A stretch of DNA of 43,838 nucleotides, taken from an uncultured Oleiphilaceae bacterium. Its GTDB lineage: Bacteria; Pseudomonadota; Gammaproteobacteria; Pseudomonadales; Oleiphilaceae. The notes under the pieces were generated by a model. That model was not told the DNA's origin. It was given only the letters and a program-made list of their open reading frames with translations, and searched no databases. How positions within the stretch are numbered: the stretch's first letter is position 1; each line of letters begins with the position of its first letter. A program made the position numbers and the translations under genes. This document shows, one piece after another, positions 17,881 through 26,769 of this stretch. Where the stretch lies: the NCBI GenBank assembly GCA_913060665.1, contig CAJXUY010000018.1, positions 1 through 43,838 on the forward strand. The letters are read 5' to 3'.

Positions 17881-18900
17881 GTGGGTAAATGGAATATTAA
17901 AAGCGTTAACAACAGATGTATAGCAAGCCTGGTGTGTGTTTTGGGATCTGCAAATGCTTTGGCTGATAAAGTCGATGACTGTATTCTTGAGGGGGTTAAA
18001 AGTGCGACTTCAGAATCATCGCTGGTGACATTAAAGGAAAATTGCGAGAGGTTGAGAGCATCTGAAGTCGAGGTACCTGCACGATTTATAGACGAAAAGA
18101 ACACAGAATATAATCCGTTTGTGATTACGCCTCACCGTCAAAACTATATTTTGGCGTATAGTTATATGGATGAACCTAATCAAGAGCCCTATCAACAAAA
18201 TGTTTACCCGGGTGTAGCAGACCCCATGAAAAATGAAGAGGTTAAGCTTCAGCTTAGTCTCAAGGTACCATTGACTTATTCCAAACTGTTCACAGAAAAT
18301 GATGCCATTTATTTTGGCTTTACGCTGAAGTCTTTTTGGCAGCTCTATAACCCTGATTTATCTGCGCCTTTTAGGGAAACTAACTATCGCCCAGAAATCT
18401 ACTATGAGGCATTATTTCCGTACCGGCCATGGAACGGTACGTTATTAACGCGCTTTGGTATTGAGCATGAATCAAATGGGCGCTCGCAATGGCTAAGCCG
18501 GAGTTGGAACCGTGTTTATGCCGGGGTTGGTTTTGCACAAAATAATTGGGGAGTATACCTTCAGCCTTGGTACAGAATTCCTGAAGACTCTAAAGTAGAT
18601 GATGGTGATCCATCTACGCCGCCTCCGCCAAAAGGTGATGATAACCCCGATATTGAAGACTTTTTAGGGCATTATGAACTGCACGGTGTTTACTCTCACA
18701 AAGACGTAGAGTTTACAGGGATCACTCGATATAACTTTGAAGAAGGGAACGGCGCAATAAAGTTAGGCATGAGCTTTCCGCTCTGGGGAAGGCTAAAAGG
18801 TTATGTTCAGTACTATAACGGGTACGGTGAGAGCTTGATTGATTATAATTATCAGGTTGAACGAATTGGGGTCGGTATTCTGTTAACGGATGTGCTTTAA
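17881..18900 (+). CDS. pldA: Outer-membrane phospholipase A (OMPLA)
   Basis: PldA hydrolyses phospholipids that have reached the outer leaflet of the outer membrane. The catalytic triad is fully visible: His, Ser at +2 and Asn at +14 in HESNGRSQWLSRSWNR, the same spacing as His142, Ser144 and Asn156 of the E. coli enzyme. A short signal-like N terminus ends near ANALA; the rest has the alternating pattern of a 12-strand beta barrel, and YNGYGESLIDYN is the family C-terminal motif. One loop is expanded by the acidic/proline insertion DDGDPSTPPPPKGDD. The GTG at 17881 has AGG eight bases upstream; the GTG at 17875 is too close to it. A bidirectional terminator follows. Confidence 0.95.
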   Translation: MGKWNIKSVNNRCIASLVCVLGSANALADKVDDCILEGVKSATSESSLVTLKENCERLRASEVEVPARFIDEKNTEYNPFVITPHRQNYILAYSYMDEPNQEPYQQNVYPGVADPMKNEEVKLQLSLKVPLTYSKLFTENDAIYFGFTLKSFWQLYNPDLSAPFRETNYRPEIYYEALFPYRPWNGTLLTRFGIEHESNGRSQWLSRSWNRVYAGVGFAQNNWGVYLQPWYRIPEDSKVDDGDPSTPPPPKGDDNPDIEDFLGHYELHGVYSHKDVEFTGITRYNFEEGNGAIKLGMSFPLWGRLKGYVQYYNGYGESLIDYNYQVERIGVGILLTDVL

Positions 18901-18907
18901 GTAAAGC

Positions 18908-18949
18908 CTAGGGAGTCAGGTGCTAAGTCTGGCTCCCTAGATTGTTTTT
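18908..18949 (+). terminator. Rho-independent terminator after pldA
   Basis: CTAGGGAGTCAG pairs with CTGGCTCCCTAG (12 bp including one T-G wobble) around a 9-base loop, followed by ATTGTTTTT. It lies between the convergent pldA and mscS-type genes, seven bases after the pldA stop, and could serve both directions although the T tract favours pldA. Confidence 0.85.
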
Positions 18950-18960
18950 AGTGGCTGGTC

Positions 18961-20631
18961 TTATGGTTCGCTTTTATAAATATGAATATCTCGCTGTGGG
19001 AACGGGATAGAAATATCTTCCGCATCAAAGCGTTGTTTAACGGCTCGAGTCACGTCCCAATAAACATTCCAATAGTCCTCCGTTTTAACCCAAGGGCGGA
19101 CAACAAAGTCAAGCGATGATTCATTCAGTGTATGTAGTTTAACCATCGCTTGAGGAGCCTTTAATACTGACTTGTGGTTGCTGAGAATGTCCATTAAGAC
19201 ATTTTCTGCCTTAGGGATGTCATCGCTATAACCAATAGAAAATATCATATCAACCCTTCGTTCTGTTTGTGCCGTAACATTTCGAATTACATCCCCCCAA
19301 ATTTTGGAATTGGGTACGACTAGACTTTGGTTATCTAGTGTTAGGATTGTTGTTGAAACTAAACTGAGCTTTGATACCGTGCCAGATACGCCTGCGGCTT
19401 CCACCAGGTCTCCTTCATCAAATGGGCGGTAGATTAGTATCATTAAGCCTGATGCGAAATTCGATAGGGTGTCTTGTAGTGCAAAGCCTACAATAAACCC
19501 GACCATTCCCAAACCTGCCAATAAAGGCGTCACCTGAATGCCAAACTGAGACATGGCAATGAGTATTCCGATCAAGAATACGATTTTGGATGCGATAGAA
19601 GTGAAAAACTCTTTCAGCAAGCCCGACAGTTGCAAGCTAGAGTTGTTTAACCCGGAACTAACCATTTTACCTACAAATTTTGAAAGGGCTGTGAACGCTA
19701 TGATGATTAATACGATTAGAATTAATTTCCATACTAGGTCGACCCCGTTTTCAAATAACCAAATCTCGATAGACTCAGATGATCGCTGAAACAGGTCTAA
19801 TGCAACATCACTGTTAAAAACATCCCCTGAAACCTGCCCCGTTGCACTGATCATTACGTGTTGATAGCTTGAGGTGTCAAGCTGTCTTTGGTCCATGAGT
19901 GCGAGAAGTTGTGAAAGGCTCTCAGCTGTTTTTGCCTTTTTATGATTTAGAATGGCTGCTTTGGCGGTAAGGTCTTTTTTAATATCTTCAGGTGCAAAGC
20001 TTAATAAGTCAGAAAGGTTATCCACCTCTGCTTTGGTTAGCTCCAGTTGACCGACCGCTTTTACAGAGTAGGCGTTAAGTAACGTATCTAAATAGGCGAG
20101 GTCACTATCGGCATTTACACCTAGCTCTTCAAGGTGCATGGAGTTTTTAAATAGGGCCTCCATATGCTCATTCAGTATTCGTGTGCCATTTTCAAGATCT
20201 TGGTCTGTCGTCATTATATCGAGTGTGGATGTTGCTTTTTCATGCTTAACTTGAGCTCTATCGAGGTACTTTTCAATTAGCAGTATCTCTTCTTTAATCA
20301 CGCCTGATTGTTGATTAAGAAGTGCAAGCACATAAGCTGATAGTGTCTTACTTGTATCAGCGTTTTTATTGTTTGAGGTTACATAAATCGCTAATTGGTC
20401 TAACGCTTCGCGTAGTTGTTTTTCTCGCTTAAGAAACTGCATGGCTGAGAGGATTCGTCGCTCGCCCTTGGTTTTTTGGTTTTCCTGTTTGAAATACGTA
20501 ATTTCTTTTTGAGTCACCGTTATCTGCTTTTGTAATCCCTGGATTTCGCTTTCAGTGAGTGCTGACGCAGGCATTGCGATGACAGATAGAAAACAAAATA
20601 AAACCAACATAATTTTGGCAAAGTGGAACAT
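18961..20631 (-). CDS. MscS-family mechanosensitive channel with periplasmic coiled-coil domain
   Basis: A 556-residue inner-membrane channel that releases solutes on osmotic downshock. After a signal peptide (ending near MPASA) come about 240 periplasmic residues of helical, coiled-coil character (beginning with a Gln/Glu/Lys heptad region), then three membrane helices (about 290-312, 330-352, 358-390). The pore helix shows the MscS pattern LAGLGMVGFIVGFALQDTLSNF followed by GLMILIYRPFDEGD, and the beta domain includes VVPNSKIW and the C-terminal alpha/beta part FSIGYSDDI. The long N-terminal domain resembles the larger E. coli relatives (YbdG/YnaI/MscK group) rather than MscS itself. GAGG lies eight bases before the ATG. 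Confidence 0.93.
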   Translation of the reverse strand: MFHFAKIMLVLFCFLSVIAMPASALTESEIQGLQKQITVTQKEITYFKQENQKTKGERRILSAMQFLKREKQLREALDQLAIYVTSNNKNADTSKTLSAYVLALLNQQSGVIKEEILLIEKYLDRAQVKHEKATSTLDIMTTDQDLENGTRILNEHMEALFKNSMHLEELGVNADSDLAYLDTLLNAYSVKAVGQLELTKAEVDNLSDLLSFAPEDIKKDLTAKAAILNHKKAKTAESLSQLLALMDQRQLDTSSYQHVMISATGQVSGDVFNSDVALDLFQRSSESIEIWLFENGVDLVWKLILIVLIIIAFTALSKFVGKMVSSGLNNSSLQLSGLLKEFFTSIASKIVFLIGILIAMSQFGIQVTPLLAGLGMVGFIVGFALQDTLSNFASGLMILIYRPFDEGDLVEAAGVSGTVSKLSLVSTTILTLDNQSLVVPNSKIWGDVIRNVTAQTERRVDMIFSIGYSDDIPKAENVLMDILSNHKSVLKAPQAMVKLHTLNESSLDFVVRPWVKTEDYWNVYWDVTRAVKQRFDAEDISIPFPQRDIHIYKSEP

Positions 20632-20781
20632 TCACACATCCTCGTTAGGGATCAAATTGACTAGGCTAACTCTAGCATACAATAAAGAAAAAACTGTAAT
20701 GGGTCGTCAATGGTAATGGCGAGATGCTAAGCTTTTATTAAAGGGTTACACCACCCCTAATAATACTGAAGGATTCAGCTG

Positions 20782-21324
20782 ATGATGAGTAATGTCGATA
20801 TTATTAATTTTTGGTTTAGTGAAATAACACCTAAAGAGTGGTTTGTAAAAGATCTTGCGTTTGACCAATTAATAAAAGAACGATTTTATGGTGTCCACCA
20901 GTGTGCAGTGCAAGGGGAGCTCTATAACTGGCGCTCAACCGCGGAAGGTTGTTTGGCAGAAATAATTATTCTTGATCAGTTTTCTCGTAATATGTTTCGA
21001 GATACACCCTCAGCGTTTGCGTATGACAACGTTGCATTAGTATTGGCCCAACGGGCCGTTGAGTTAGGGTTTGATCAGACGCTGTCATCAGAAAAACGCG
21101 CCTTTATGTATATGCCGTACATGCATAGCGAGTCTACTTTGATTCATGAGCAGGCGGTTAAGCTTTTTGATCAGCCAGCGTTAGAACACAACTTACAGTT
21201 TGAGTATCGTCACAAAGAGATCATTGACAGGTACGGGCGTTATCCTCACCGGAATAAGGTATTAGGACGAACGTCGACTACAGATGAGCTAAATTTTCTA
21301 GAGTCTCCTGGTTCGTCATTTTGA
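20782..21324 (+). CDS. DUF924 family protein
   Basis: A 180-residue helical protein matching DUF924. Family landmarks seen: INFWFSE at the N terminus, EWF near residue 20, LAEIIILDQFSRNMFRDTPSAFAYD in the middle, YMPYMHSES, and the C-terminal RYGRYPHRNKVLGR. The fold is TPR-like and the biochemical role is not established. AAGGA lies eight bases before the first of two consecutive ATG codons. The gene stands alone, convergent with ilvM. Confidence 0.9.
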   Translation: MMSNVDIINFWFSEITPKEWFVKDLAFDQLIKERFYGVHQCAVQGELYNWRSTAEGCLAEIIILDQFSRNMFRDTPSAFAYDNVALVLAQRAVELGFDQTLSSEKRAFMYMPYMHSESTLIHEQAVKLFDQPALEHNLQFEYRHKEIIDRYGRYPHRNKVLGRTSTTDELNFLESPGSSF

Positions 21325-21444
21325 GTTGATCAAAGCTATTGCTGTTAGCTTATATAGCGCTAAAAAACCGGGACGTAACCGAGCAGAGCCTCATATTTTT
21401 CTGCGCCTCAGTTAGCAGGATGAGCCCGTTCATTGAGCGCCTGT

Positions 21445-21714
21445 TTATGCAGACAAGCGCTCATTATCGGATTTTTCACATAAGTAGATATCGTTAACAT
21501 CGACCAATTTGTTTAATTGATTGATAAGCATGGTAATGCTCCTTTCTCCACATACATTAAATGTAATATCCAGTTGTTGGTGGTTGGTTTTCATTTCCAT
21601 ATTTTCTAATGCGAAACCTCTTACTCGAATGGTACGTAGCAGCCGCTCTAAAATCGCTGGTGTATTTTCTACATTGCATTGCAGGGTCTCTAGGTGCTGA
21701 GTTATTTGATTCAT
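21445..21714 (-). CDS. ilvM: Acetolactate synthase II small subunit (ACT domain)
   Basis: An 89-residue regulatory subunit with a single ACT domain: LQCNVENTPAILERLLRTIRVRGF followed by MEMKTNHQQLDITFNV. This short form is the IlvM type, not the two-domain IlvH/IlvN type. It activates IlvG; in E. coli isozyme II this subunit gives little valine inhibition. Its ATG overlaps the ilvG stop in ATGA (21711-21714), which implies translational coupling. A 6-bp GAGCGC/GCGCTC inverted repeat (21435-21462) spans its stop codon. No ilvE, ilvD or ilvA follows, unlike the E. coli operon. Confidence 0.92.
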   Translation of the reverse strand: MNQITQHLETLQCNVENTPAILERLLRTIRVRGFALENMEMKTNHQQLDITFNVCGERSITMLINQLNKLVDVNDIYLCEKSDNERLSA

Positions 21715-23453
21715 GCTGCACTCTCTTCTGATTGGTTGCTATGGTTGGTTTCATCCAACATGTCGCTATTGGCTGACCCTGGTTTAACAATTGGCCACAC
21801 GTTGTCGTGAGGATTGATATTGACGTGAAGTAGCATCGGGCCGTCATAGGCGAATAGCATTTCTATGGCACGCTGAACCTGACTAGCTTGATTGATAGAG
21901 TGCGAAGGTATCTCAAAGGCTTCGGCCATTTTGAGAAAGTCAGGGTTGTCTGAAAGATCTATTTCACTATACCTTTCTTTGTAAAACAACTCTTGTTGTT
22001 GCCTCACCATTCCTAAGCACTGGTTATCAAGAATAATGATTTTGATCGGTAATCGATGACGCTTAATCGTCGCGAGTTCTTGCGCATTCATCATAAATGA
22101 GCCATCACCACTCACATTGATAATAGTGTGGTCGGGCATCGCAAATTGAGCTCCAATAGCGGCGGGCAGTCCGAAGCCCATCGTGCCTAGACCACCACTG
22201 CTGAGGTGGTGTCTGGGATGGTCAAATTGATAATTTTGAGCTACCCACATTTGGTGCTGGCCGACATCGCAGCTGATGATGCTATTGGCGTGAGTGAGTC
22301 GCGACAACATGGCGATGAAATCGGGGCCGTTAATCGCTTCGCTCTGAGACGCTTCACCGTTGTTTGCTGGTCGGCAGAAGCCATGGGTTTGTTTACTGGT
22401 CGAACATGCATGCTGCCATTCGGCAATAGTCAGTGGCATGCTTAATGCCGGCAGGATGTCGGCTAAGTCACCTTGTAACGCTACATCACAGGCTTTTAGT
22501 TTTGATATTTCCGCAGGGTCGCACTCAATTTGAATAATCTTAGCGTTGGGCGCAAACGTACTCACCTTACCCGTTGCCCTATCATCGAATCGAGCGCCTG
22601 CGGATATCAAAAGGTCGCACTCCTGTATAGCGAGGTTAGCGGCTTTAGACCCGTGCATGCCCAGCATTCCCAAGTTATGAGGGTATGAGCGACCGCTGTT
22701 GCCGAGGCCTTTTAAGGTTTCTACACAAGGTATCTGAGTGGTTTCGATAAATGCTCTAAGCGTGCTTTCTGCGTTTGACAGTGGTACGCCTCCGCCGGTA
22801 TAAATCAGTGGTTTTGTGGCAGATGCCAGCATTTGTCGAGCTTGATCGATATGGTTGCGCCATGCACTGATTGTGTTGGTGTGCTGACTTATGGCATTTG
22901 CACTATGTTCAGCTGGCGTCGATGCATCAGGACTAACCCTGGCTAATAACACGTCTTTAGGGATATCAATCCAAACAGGGCCAGGCCTGCCACTTTGAGC
23001 TAGTTTTATCGCCTGCTCCATAATGTCCGGTAGCTCATCGACATCGGATATCAGATAGCTGTGCTTAACGATGCCCAATGTCATGCCGAGGATATCGGTT
23101 TCCTGAAAGGCATCGGTACCAATAAGTCCAACGGGTACCTGGCCGGTAATCACTAGCATGGGGGTTGAGTCGGCAAAGGCATTAGCGACACCGGTAATCA
23201 GGTTAGTGGCACCCGGCCCCGAAGTGGCAAGGCAAACGCCAATTTTACCGCTTGAACGGGCATAGCCATCAGCGGCTAATGCACACCCCTGCTCGTGACG
23301 ACAGAGGACGTGTTGAAGCGCATGATGGCTATCATTGTCACGAGCCGTGACCAGTGCATCGTAGAGGGGCATGATGCAGCCACCCGGATAACCGAAAACG
23401 GTCTCTATTTTATGACGTTTAAATGCTTCTATAATGCTCTCTGCGCCGTTCAT
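21711..23453 (-). CDS. ilvG: Acetolactate synthase II large subunit
   Basis: The catalytic subunit condenses two pyruvates, or pyruvate and 2-ketobutyrate, to acetolactate or acetohydroxybutyrate in branched-chain amino acid synthesis. It has the three domains of ThDP enzymes: N-terminal PYR domain with FGYPGGCIMPLYDAL and the catalytic Glu in RHEQGCALAADGYAR, the FAD/central domain (VETLKGLGNSGRSYPHNLGMLG, DLLISAGARFDDRATG), and the C-terminal PP domain with the ThDP motif GDGSFMMNAQELATI...NQCLGMVRQ. At 580 residues it is some 30 longer than E. coli IlvG, largely in linkers around residue 190 and at the C terminus. AAGGA lies seven bases before the ATG. Expression is controlled by the attenuator leader upstream (23501-23642). 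Confidence 0.96.
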   Translation of the reverse strand: MNGAESIIEAFKRHKIETVFGYPGGCIMPLYDALVTARDNDSHHALQHVLCRHEQGCALAADGYARSSGKIGVCLATSGPGATNLITGVANAFADSTPMLVITGQVPVGLIGTDAFQETDILGMTLGIVKHSYLISDVDELPDIMEQAIKLAQSGRPGPVWIDIPKDVLLARVSPDASTPAEHSANAISQHTNTISAWRNHIDQARQMLASATKPLIYTGGGVPLSNAESTLRAFIETTQIPCVETLKGLGNSGRSYPHNLGMLGMHGSKAANLAIQECDLLISAGARFDDRATGKVSTFAPNAKIIQIECDPAEISKLKACDVALQGDLADILPALSMPLTIAEWQHACSTSKQTHGFCRPANNGEASQSEAINGPDFIAMLSRLTHANSIISCDVGQHQMWVAQNYQFDHPRHHLSSGGLGTMGFGLPAAIGAQFAMPDHTIINVSGDGSFMMNAQELATIKRHRLPIKIIILDNQCLGMVRQQQELFYKERYSEIDLSDNPDFLKMAEAFEIPSHSINQASQVQRAIEMLFAYDGPMLLHVNINPHDNVWPIVKPGSANSDMLDETNHSNQSEESAA

Positions 23454-23500
23454 GTTCTGGTCCTTAGTATTCTTAATGGCATAAAAATGGTGGTCTAAAA

Positions 23501-23536
23501 ACGAAAAAACCCCCGATCCTTTCAGAGCGGGGGTTT
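23501..23536 (-). terminator. ilv operon attenuator (terminator hairpin 3:4)
   Basis: On the minus strand AAACCCCCG pairs with CGGGGGTTT around a 12-base loop, followed by TTTTTCGTTTTTT. It lies between the leader peptide stop and the ilvG ATG (48 bases downstream), so it must act as an attenuator, not as a gene end. Its 5' arm (23528-23537) is also complementary to the end of the leader peptide coding sequence. Confidence 0.9.
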
Positions 23537-23582
23537 CATACGTATTAAGTTGGCTATCTACTCAGCAACGCGAAATCCCCCG
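23528..23582 (-). promoter_or_regulatory. Antiterminator pairing (segments 2:3) of the ilv leader
   Basis: Leader codons read on the minus strand as CGGGGGATTTC (23582-23572) can pair with GAAACCCCCG (23537-23528), ten base pairs with one bulged A. That pairing excludes the terminator. A competing 1:2 hairpin GTGGT-CGTCGT-ACCAC, built from the Val codon run, precedes it. A ribosome stalled at the Val run frees segment 2; one that reaches the stop codon covers it and lets the terminator form. This is the standard attenuation logic, worked out here from the bases. Confidence 0.75.
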
Positions 23583-23642
23583 GAGTGGTACGACGACCAC
23601 CAGGACGATAACATTGACGACAAGCAGAATAATGCGGTTCAT
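23562..23642 (-). CDS. ilvL: ilv operon leader peptide
   Basis: A 26-codon frame directly upstream of the attenuator, beginning MNRIILLVVNVIVLVVVV and ending in RC. Sixteen of 26 residues are branched-chain: eight Val, four Leu, four Ile, with four Val codons in a row. This is the hallmark of an ilvGMEDA-type attenuation leader; E. coli ilvL has a similar content. Slow translation of these codons when charged tRNAs for Val, Leu or Ile are scarce would leave the ribosome upstream of the antiterminator arm. Shine-Dalgarno sequence is weak. The peptide itself has no function beyond being translated. Confidence 0.88.
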   Translation of the reverse strand: MNRIILLVVNVIVLVVVVPLRGISRC

Positions 23643-23738
23643 AGAGCTGTATTTTTACCTGTATCAACAGATCTCAGTTTCAGGACGAGACCGGTTGATA
23701 GTGAAATATTTGATCTAACTTTGATCATGTTGCTGCTA

Positions 23739-23768
23739 AGTCTAGCCTTTGAGCTTGATGCTTGGCAA
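23739..23768 (-). promoter_or_regulatory. Candidate ilvL-ilvGM promoter
   Basis: On the minus strand TTGCCA (23768-23763) and TAGACT (23744-23739) are separated by 18 bases, five and four matches to consensus. Transcription would start about 90 bases before ilvL. It fits the 171-base gap after pepD, but is imperfect. Confidence 0.35.
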
Positions 23769-23813
23769 CTCCTCTCAGGTTATTTTTGTTAAAACAGTGA
23801 TCGTGATGTTGAT

Positions 23814-25295
23814 TTAAGCAGGTGTTGATAACCTCTTTAACGCTGCCAGCAGGTATGTCCAAAACAGCTGGACGCTTTTAATGTGAACACGTTCATCAGG
23901 TGAATGCGCGCCTCTGATGGTCGGGCCGAATGAAATCATATCCCAGTGAGGGTATTTTTTTCCCAAGAGGCCGCATTCCAGTCCCGCGTGAATCACTTGT
24001 ATTTTTGCTTCCTTGTTGAAGGTTTCTTGATAGATACTTTGCATGCTACTTAATAAGGGTGATGCAGGTACAAGCTGCCAGCCTGGATAACCGTTATCGC
24101 AGATAACCTCGGCATTGGCGTCTGAAAAAACCGAAGTAATGAGCTCGCAGGCGTTTTTTATAGCGGTATTGTCTGAGCTGCGAACCAAGCATTGAGCCTT
24201 GCAAGACTGTTCACCTAACGCAACCGTAGCCAAGTTATTAGAGGTTTCAACCACTCCATCAAAAAGGCTACTCATCTTAATTACACCGTTAGGGCAGCGA
24301 TATAGCGCATGGAGTAATGTCGATTGGCTTTCACTGGTTAAACATTTAGAAACGCGAGTGTCTCTCAGATCGCCTAAGTCACTCGTTTGTATATCAATAA
24401 GAACATTATCACCTGCTATTCTCAGCTCACTTCTAAATAGAAGGGTTAGAGCATTTACATAGTCCTCAAAATCATCTTGTTGCTGCTTGGGCAGTACGAT
24501 CGTTATTTCACTGTTTCGAGGAATCGCATTCCGTAACGTTCCGCCTATAAACGCACTGACCCTAGCGGTGGGAAAGTCATGGCGAGACTCAAGAGCAATA
24601 CGGGTGGCCAACTTAACGGCATTGCCCAACCCTTTGTGAATATCAATACCGGAATGACCGCCTTTTAGTTCTTTTATTGATAATTTTAGCGCGGCGTAGT
24701 GGTCGGGAATGGTTTCCCATTCAACAGGTATAGTGATGTTGACGTCGATGCCGCCAGCACAGCCTACATAAAGCTCGCCCTCCTCTTCTGTATCAAGGTT
24801 GAGTAATAGTTGGCCGTTAAGTATCTCCGCGTCTAGATTGGCGGCACCAGACATGCCTGCTTCTTCATCAACAGTCAGTAAGGCCTCTAGCGGGCCGTGT
24901 TCAATATCATCGCTGAGCATGACTGCCAATATAGCAGCAACCCCGATGCCGTTGTCGGCTCCGAGTGTAGTACCTTGAGCGGTCACCCATTCGCCGTCAA
25001 TGTAAGTGTCTATCGGGTCAGTGAAGAAGTTGTGGGTGCTGGCACCGGTTTTCTGTGGAACCATGTCCAGATGACTCTGCATGACAATCGGTGGAGCGCT
25101 TTCACGTCCGGTGGTAGCACGCTTGCGAATAATGACGTTGCCAGCAGAATCAGTGAATGCTTCTAATTGCTTCCCATGAGCTAAGTTGAGTATATGAGCG
25201 ACCAATTTCTGTTCATGTTTAGACGGTCGTGGAATTTCACACAGTTGATTAAAATAGTGCCATACCGAGCTGGGTTGAAGTTGCGTGATATCCAT
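23814..25295 (-). CDS. pepD: Aminoacyl-histidine dipeptidase (peptidase D, M20 family)
   Basis: A cytosolic zinc dipeptidase that opens Xaa-His dipeptides. M20 metal ligands and catalytic residues are all visible: SHLDMVPQK, GADNGIGVAAILAVM (bridging Asp), TVDEEAGMSGA (catalytic Glu pair), NLDTEEEGELYVGCAGG, and the late His in ISFGPTIRGAHSPDERV. HAGLECGLLGKKYPHWD is the PepD-type lid segment. I choose the ATG at 25295 (493 residues, MDITQLQPSSVW), which fits the 485-residue E. coli protein; the extra upstream 22 codons have no family similarity and no better ribosome site. It precedes the ilv leader on the same strand by 171 bases. Confidence 0.94.
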   Translation of the reverse strand: MDITQLQPSSVWHYFNQLCEIPRPSKHEQKLVAHILNLAHGKQLEAFTDSAGNVIIRKRATTGRESAPPIVMQSHLDMVPQKTGASTHNFFTDPIDTYIDGEWVTAQGTTLGADNGIGVAAILAVMLSDDIEHGPLEALLTVDEEAGMSGAANLDAEILNGQLLLNLDTEEEGELYVGCAGGIDVNITIPVEWETIPDHYAALKLSIKELKGGHSGIDIHKGLGNAVKLATRIALESRHDFPTARVSAFIGGTLRNAIPRNSEITIVLPKQQQDDFEDYVNALTLLFRSELRIAGDNVLIDIQTSDLGDLRDTRVSKCLTSESQSTLLHALYRCPNGVIKMSSLFDGVVETSNNLATVALGEQSCKAQCLVRSSDNTAIKNACELITSVFSDANAEVICDNGYPGWQLVPASPLLSSMQSIYQETFNKEAKIQVIHAGLECGLLGKKYPHWDMISFGPTIRGAHSPDERVHIKSVQLFWTYLLAALKRLSTPA

Positions 25296-25523
25296 AATCG
25301 TGATGACCTGTAAAGAGCCTAAAAATATTGAGGTGCTGCAATAATAAGAGTTCAATACCATAAAGAAAACAAGCAGATTTGAACAGACCTAAGGCTATTA
25401 ACACAGCAGAGAATTACGGCATTATGTGATATTTCAAGCGGTTTCCATTTTTCAGCTAGACTTAAGGAAAACCATAATAAATAGCAATTAAACATAAACA
25501 TTAGCGTTAGGAGAGTCGCCTGT

Positions 25524-26729
25524 ATGGGAGTGTCACCAGAACAGAGAGAAATAGAGCGCAAAGCGCGCGAGTTAAAACTTCAGGAAGATCGACTTGAGCG
25601 CCGCTTGGAGCAACAGCAGCGGCAAGAAGATAAGCTGGGCCAAGGTCAGGAAAAAGTTTCTCAGCGAGAACAGGTCATAGTAGAAAAAGATAAAGACCTA
25701 AAAAGCCGAGAAGGTCAATTAGCCCAGCGGTTTCAGCAATTAGAGGGCGAGCAGGCTAAACATACGGCTGAAATACAAGGGTTTCGCCAAGCTAGAAAAC
25801 GTCGACTATCGTTCATGCTGCCGGTGTTGCTGTTGGCAGGAGTCGGTGCAGGCTATTTAACCTATGATTACTATGCCAAGAACGATATTTTCGCTCAGCG
25901 ACTCACTCAGGCCAATAGCAATGTAAACAAATTGAGTGAGGTGTTGACCAAAGCGGAAGATCTCAAGGCTGCAACACTGCAAAAGTTATCTTTAAAAGAC
26001 GATGAGCTAACCCGAAAACAACATGAATTTGAAAAGCTAAACAGTGCTTATTCTGCATTGGAAAAAGAGAAAAACAGTAGTGAAAGCTCGCTTAGTCAGC
26101 TAGAAGGTAGCAAGAAAACACTAGAAACGTCTGTTGCGGCATTAACTGCGGAAAAAGAAGCTTTACTACAAACGGTTAAAAAATTGGAAACGGCCTTGGC
26201 TGAGAGCACCCAGCAGTTACATGACAGCACTGCATTAATGGCGAGCATGACCACCGAGAGTGAGCAACTCAATACAACACTGACTGAAAAAGAAGCCGCT
26301 TTAATTGAGTTGAAGGTACGTGAAGAAGAGTTGACGCTAGAGCTTGAAGAAAAGACCGGCGTATTGATTGCCTCTAAACAGTCCATCGACGAGCGGAATA
26401 AAATTATAGCCGCAAAGGTCCAGCGACAATCAGAGCTAGAGCTGCAGTTAGCAACACTTCAAGAGCAGCATGAATTGCTAAATATAAATCGAGACGAATT
26501 AGCTGCGAAGCTGGGTGAAATGAATCGTTCAACTGAAGTTATGAAGTCAGAACTAACCGAAGGCCAGCAAGCAGTAACAACTAAAGACGAAGAACTGAAA
26601 GCCAAGCTCGAAGAGATCGCGTCTTTAGAGGCGCTTGTGAAAACAGAAAAACATCAGCGGTCTGCTCTAGAATCTAAGGTTGAAGAATTGCGGGCAGACG
26701 TTGATAACGCTAAGACAACAGAGCCTTGA
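25524..26729 (+). CDS. Single-pass coiled-coil membrane protein, unknown function
   Basis: A 401-residue protein with an unusual symmetric build: about 90 cytoplasmic residues of highly charged coiled coil (ERKARELKLQEDRLERRLEQ), one membrane helix (about 96-113, LSFMLPVLLLAGVGAGYLTY) preceded by basic residues, then about 280 residues of heptad-rich coiled coil in the periplasm. There is no catalytic or binding motif. The pattern suggests a scaffold or spacer, as in secretion, division or envelope-tether proteins, but I recognise no family. AGGAG lies ten bases upstream of the ATG. Neighbours pepD and znuB give no functional clue. Confidence 0.75.
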   Translation: MGVSPEQREIERKARELKLQEDRLERRLEQQQRQEDKLGQGQEKVSQREQVIVEKDKDLKSREGQLAQRFQQLEGEQAKHTAEIQGFRQARKRRLSFMLPVLLLAGVGAGYLTYDYYAKNDIFAQRLTQANSNVNKLSEVLTKAEDLKAATLQKLSLKDDELTRKQHEFEKLNSAYSALEKEKNSSESSLSQLEGSKKTLETSVAALTAEKEALLQTVKKLETALAESTQQLHDSTALMASMTTESEQLNTTLTEKEAALIELKVREEELTLELEEKTGVLIASKQSIDERNKIIAAKVQRQSELELQLATLQEQHELLNINRDELAAKLGEMNRSTEVMKSELTEGQQAVTTKDEELKAKLEEIASLEALVKTEKHQRSALESKVEELRADVDNAKTTEP

Positions 26730-26769
26730 TTGCTTGGTCATCGACATCAATTTTCCCATATCAGCTCCA

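Noticed and set aside
21435-21462. Terminator over the ilvM stop codon
   Set aside because: A good stem, but followed by AATGAACGGG with no T run; kept only as an inverted repeat in the ilvM note.
23550-23792. 80-codon plus-strand frame over the ilv leader
   Set aside because: It is the complement of the leader peptide and promoter region; the minus-strand features explain the sequence.
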